From contig JAOXYB010016898.1 of the NCBI GenBank assembly GCA_028565635.1, forward strand, positions 1-18,940: DNA of 18,940 bases. Reading direction: 5' to 3'. This DNA comes from Phoronis ovalis (taxonomy: Eukaryota; Phoronida; Phoronidae). Shown here one piece after another: positions 18,067-18,940 of this stretch; within the stretch, counting starts at the first letter, position 1, and each line of letters opens with the position of its first letter. The notes beneath the pieces were generated by a model that saw only the letters and a list, made by a program, of their open reading frames with translations, was not told the DNA's origin and did not search any database. Both the position numbers and the translations under genes were made by a program.

Positions 18067-18746
18067 GTGTTTTATATTCGTCGGTCGGATATACACTGTC
18101 TAAATTTGTATCAGAACTTTCCTCTTTCTTCGCTTCCACGTTTCATGTATAGAAGCAACTGGCACTTTAAATCCTGCAGCCCGTCCTGTTATGCACAAAA
18201 TTCGGGATTTTTAAAATCTAATTTTAGCCCTGTTAGAAAATTACATCACCTATCTGGGTTTTTCCATAAGTAACTCAGAATTAAAGCTTATAGGCCCTCA
18301 CTTATGCCATATTAAGTACCCATGAAATAAATAATAAGTGTATTCATGCAGAGCATAATTAGGCTTTAGTAAAAAAACTTGTTTGGTTATTTACTCCGTG
18401 TTCTATTATTAAAGAATAAGGAAATATATTGTAGTTTATTTATAGTATATAGTTCATTACAGACAAAGCCATCGTTGTTATTGTGAATGGTCCCAACCAA
18501 TTATTTCCACGTGGTTGCTTTTCATAACACACACAATACATCATTTGTTTATGAATGTGATATAAATCGTCTTACTCAAATATGAAGTATATTTACATGC
18601 ACAAAAGTGATACCATGTATTTCTTAAAGGGAAAAGCCAACATCTTTTGATGTTTTTTTGAATAAATATAATTTTTCTAATAATTCATAACCTTCCCACC
18701 CCCCAAACAGTGATTGACAGGTTCGACAGAAATAGACCAAACCAAA
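18067..18746. other. intergenic DNA between divergent genes
   Basis: AT-rich, lying between the probable 5' end of the minus-strand ankyrin gene and the plus-strand THAP frame. It may hold promoters for both. No ORF with a recognisable domain; the plus-strand frame at 18067-18273 looks accidental. Confidence 0.4.
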
Positions 18747-18755
18747 ACCGGAAGT
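18747..18755 (+). promoter_or_regulatory. ETS/GABP-type site ACCGGAAGT
   Basis: A full-consensus ETS-family site lies 69 bp upstream of the THAP ATG at 18824, with no TATA box apparent. Such sites are common in TATA-less promoters of widely expressed animal genes, so this may be the core promoter of the THAP gene. Inference from motif and position. Confidence 0.4.
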
Positions 18756-18823
18756 TAGTTGTGTTTTTATTCGGTTCTAGTGCGTTTTTAAGCATCAAGT
18801 TGTTCCGTTTGCCTCAAAATATC

Positions 18824-18940
18824 ATGCCGAAAGCTTGTAGTGTGCCGGGGTGCGACCATTATAGCTTTTAGAGGAAATCAAAGTGCAGTTTCATCGTTAT
18901 CCGAGGGACGATCATTTGAGGCGAACATGGCTGATTCGAG
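18824..18940 (+). pseudogene. THAP zinc-finger start, frameshifted and cut by the window edge
   Basis: ATG at 18824 opens MPKACSVPGC, the N-terminus of a THAP domain (a C2CH zinc finger binding DNA, related to P-element transposases) with its first two Cys ligands. The frame hits TAG at 18869-18871. From 18871 the frame offset by two bases continues the domain: EEIKVQFHRYPRDD then LRRTWLIR, including the family's FHR.P motif and conserved Trp. A -1 (or +2) change between about 18854 and 18871 therefore separates the halves. Causes could be a pseudogene, a transposon remnant or an assembly error. The second Cys/His pair and the rest lie beyond the window. Confidence 0.7.

Overview
The window is AT-rich, intron-bearing animal DNA. 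Coding exons are flanked by GT/AG splice sites, intergenic DNA is long, and DNA transposons sit in introns. The caspase, ankyrin and THAP content fits an invertebrate with expanded death/immunity gene families. A bivalve or other lophotrochozoan is my guess from overall character; nothing in the sequence proves the taxon.

Layout. 1-3555: no convincing gene, only one degraded ORF-like stretch at 584-937. 3556-7040 (minus): a divergent caspase gene ('copy 1'), modelled as five exons that join in frame to about 644 residues. It has a short N-terminal exon, large and small caspase subunits, and an unusual tail of about 344 residues. 7443-10938 (minus): a tandem caspase paralogue ('copy 2') with the same exon structure (300-nt large-subunit exon in both; 242 and 245 nt small-subunit exons) and the same kind of C-terminal tail, but no visible start exon. 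Its first intron holds a 1.34-kb terminal-inverted-repeat (TIR) transposon, which carries a second inverted-repeat element nested inside. 10939-14091: mostly non-coding, with a repeat-like block at about 12969-13883. 14092-15547 (minus): one large exon of about 12 ankyrin repeats, open at both ends. 15548-18060: non-coding, with a 60-bp direct duplication and two weak candidate upstream exons. 18747-18940 (plus): an ETS-type promoter site and the start of a THAP zinc-finger reading frame, broken by a -1/+2 frameshift and cut by the window edge.

How it fits together. All minus-strand genes run head to tail. The ankyrin exon ends in a phase-1 donor and has no 3' exon of its own. Caspase copy 2 begins with a phase-1 acceptor and has no 5' exon of its own. 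They can be spliced in frame, so the simplest model is one ankyrin-caspase gene followed by a shorter paralogue. Both caspases keep the catalytic His and Cys and two S1-pocket arginines. Both have lost the conserved Gln of the QACxG motif (Asp in copy 1, Asn in copy 2), and copy 1 also has SHW in place of SHG. With the long tails, this suggests caspase-fold proteins of altered specificity or pseudo-enzymes used as scaffolds. Exon models are read by eye from splice consensus and homology; no search or transcript data were available.
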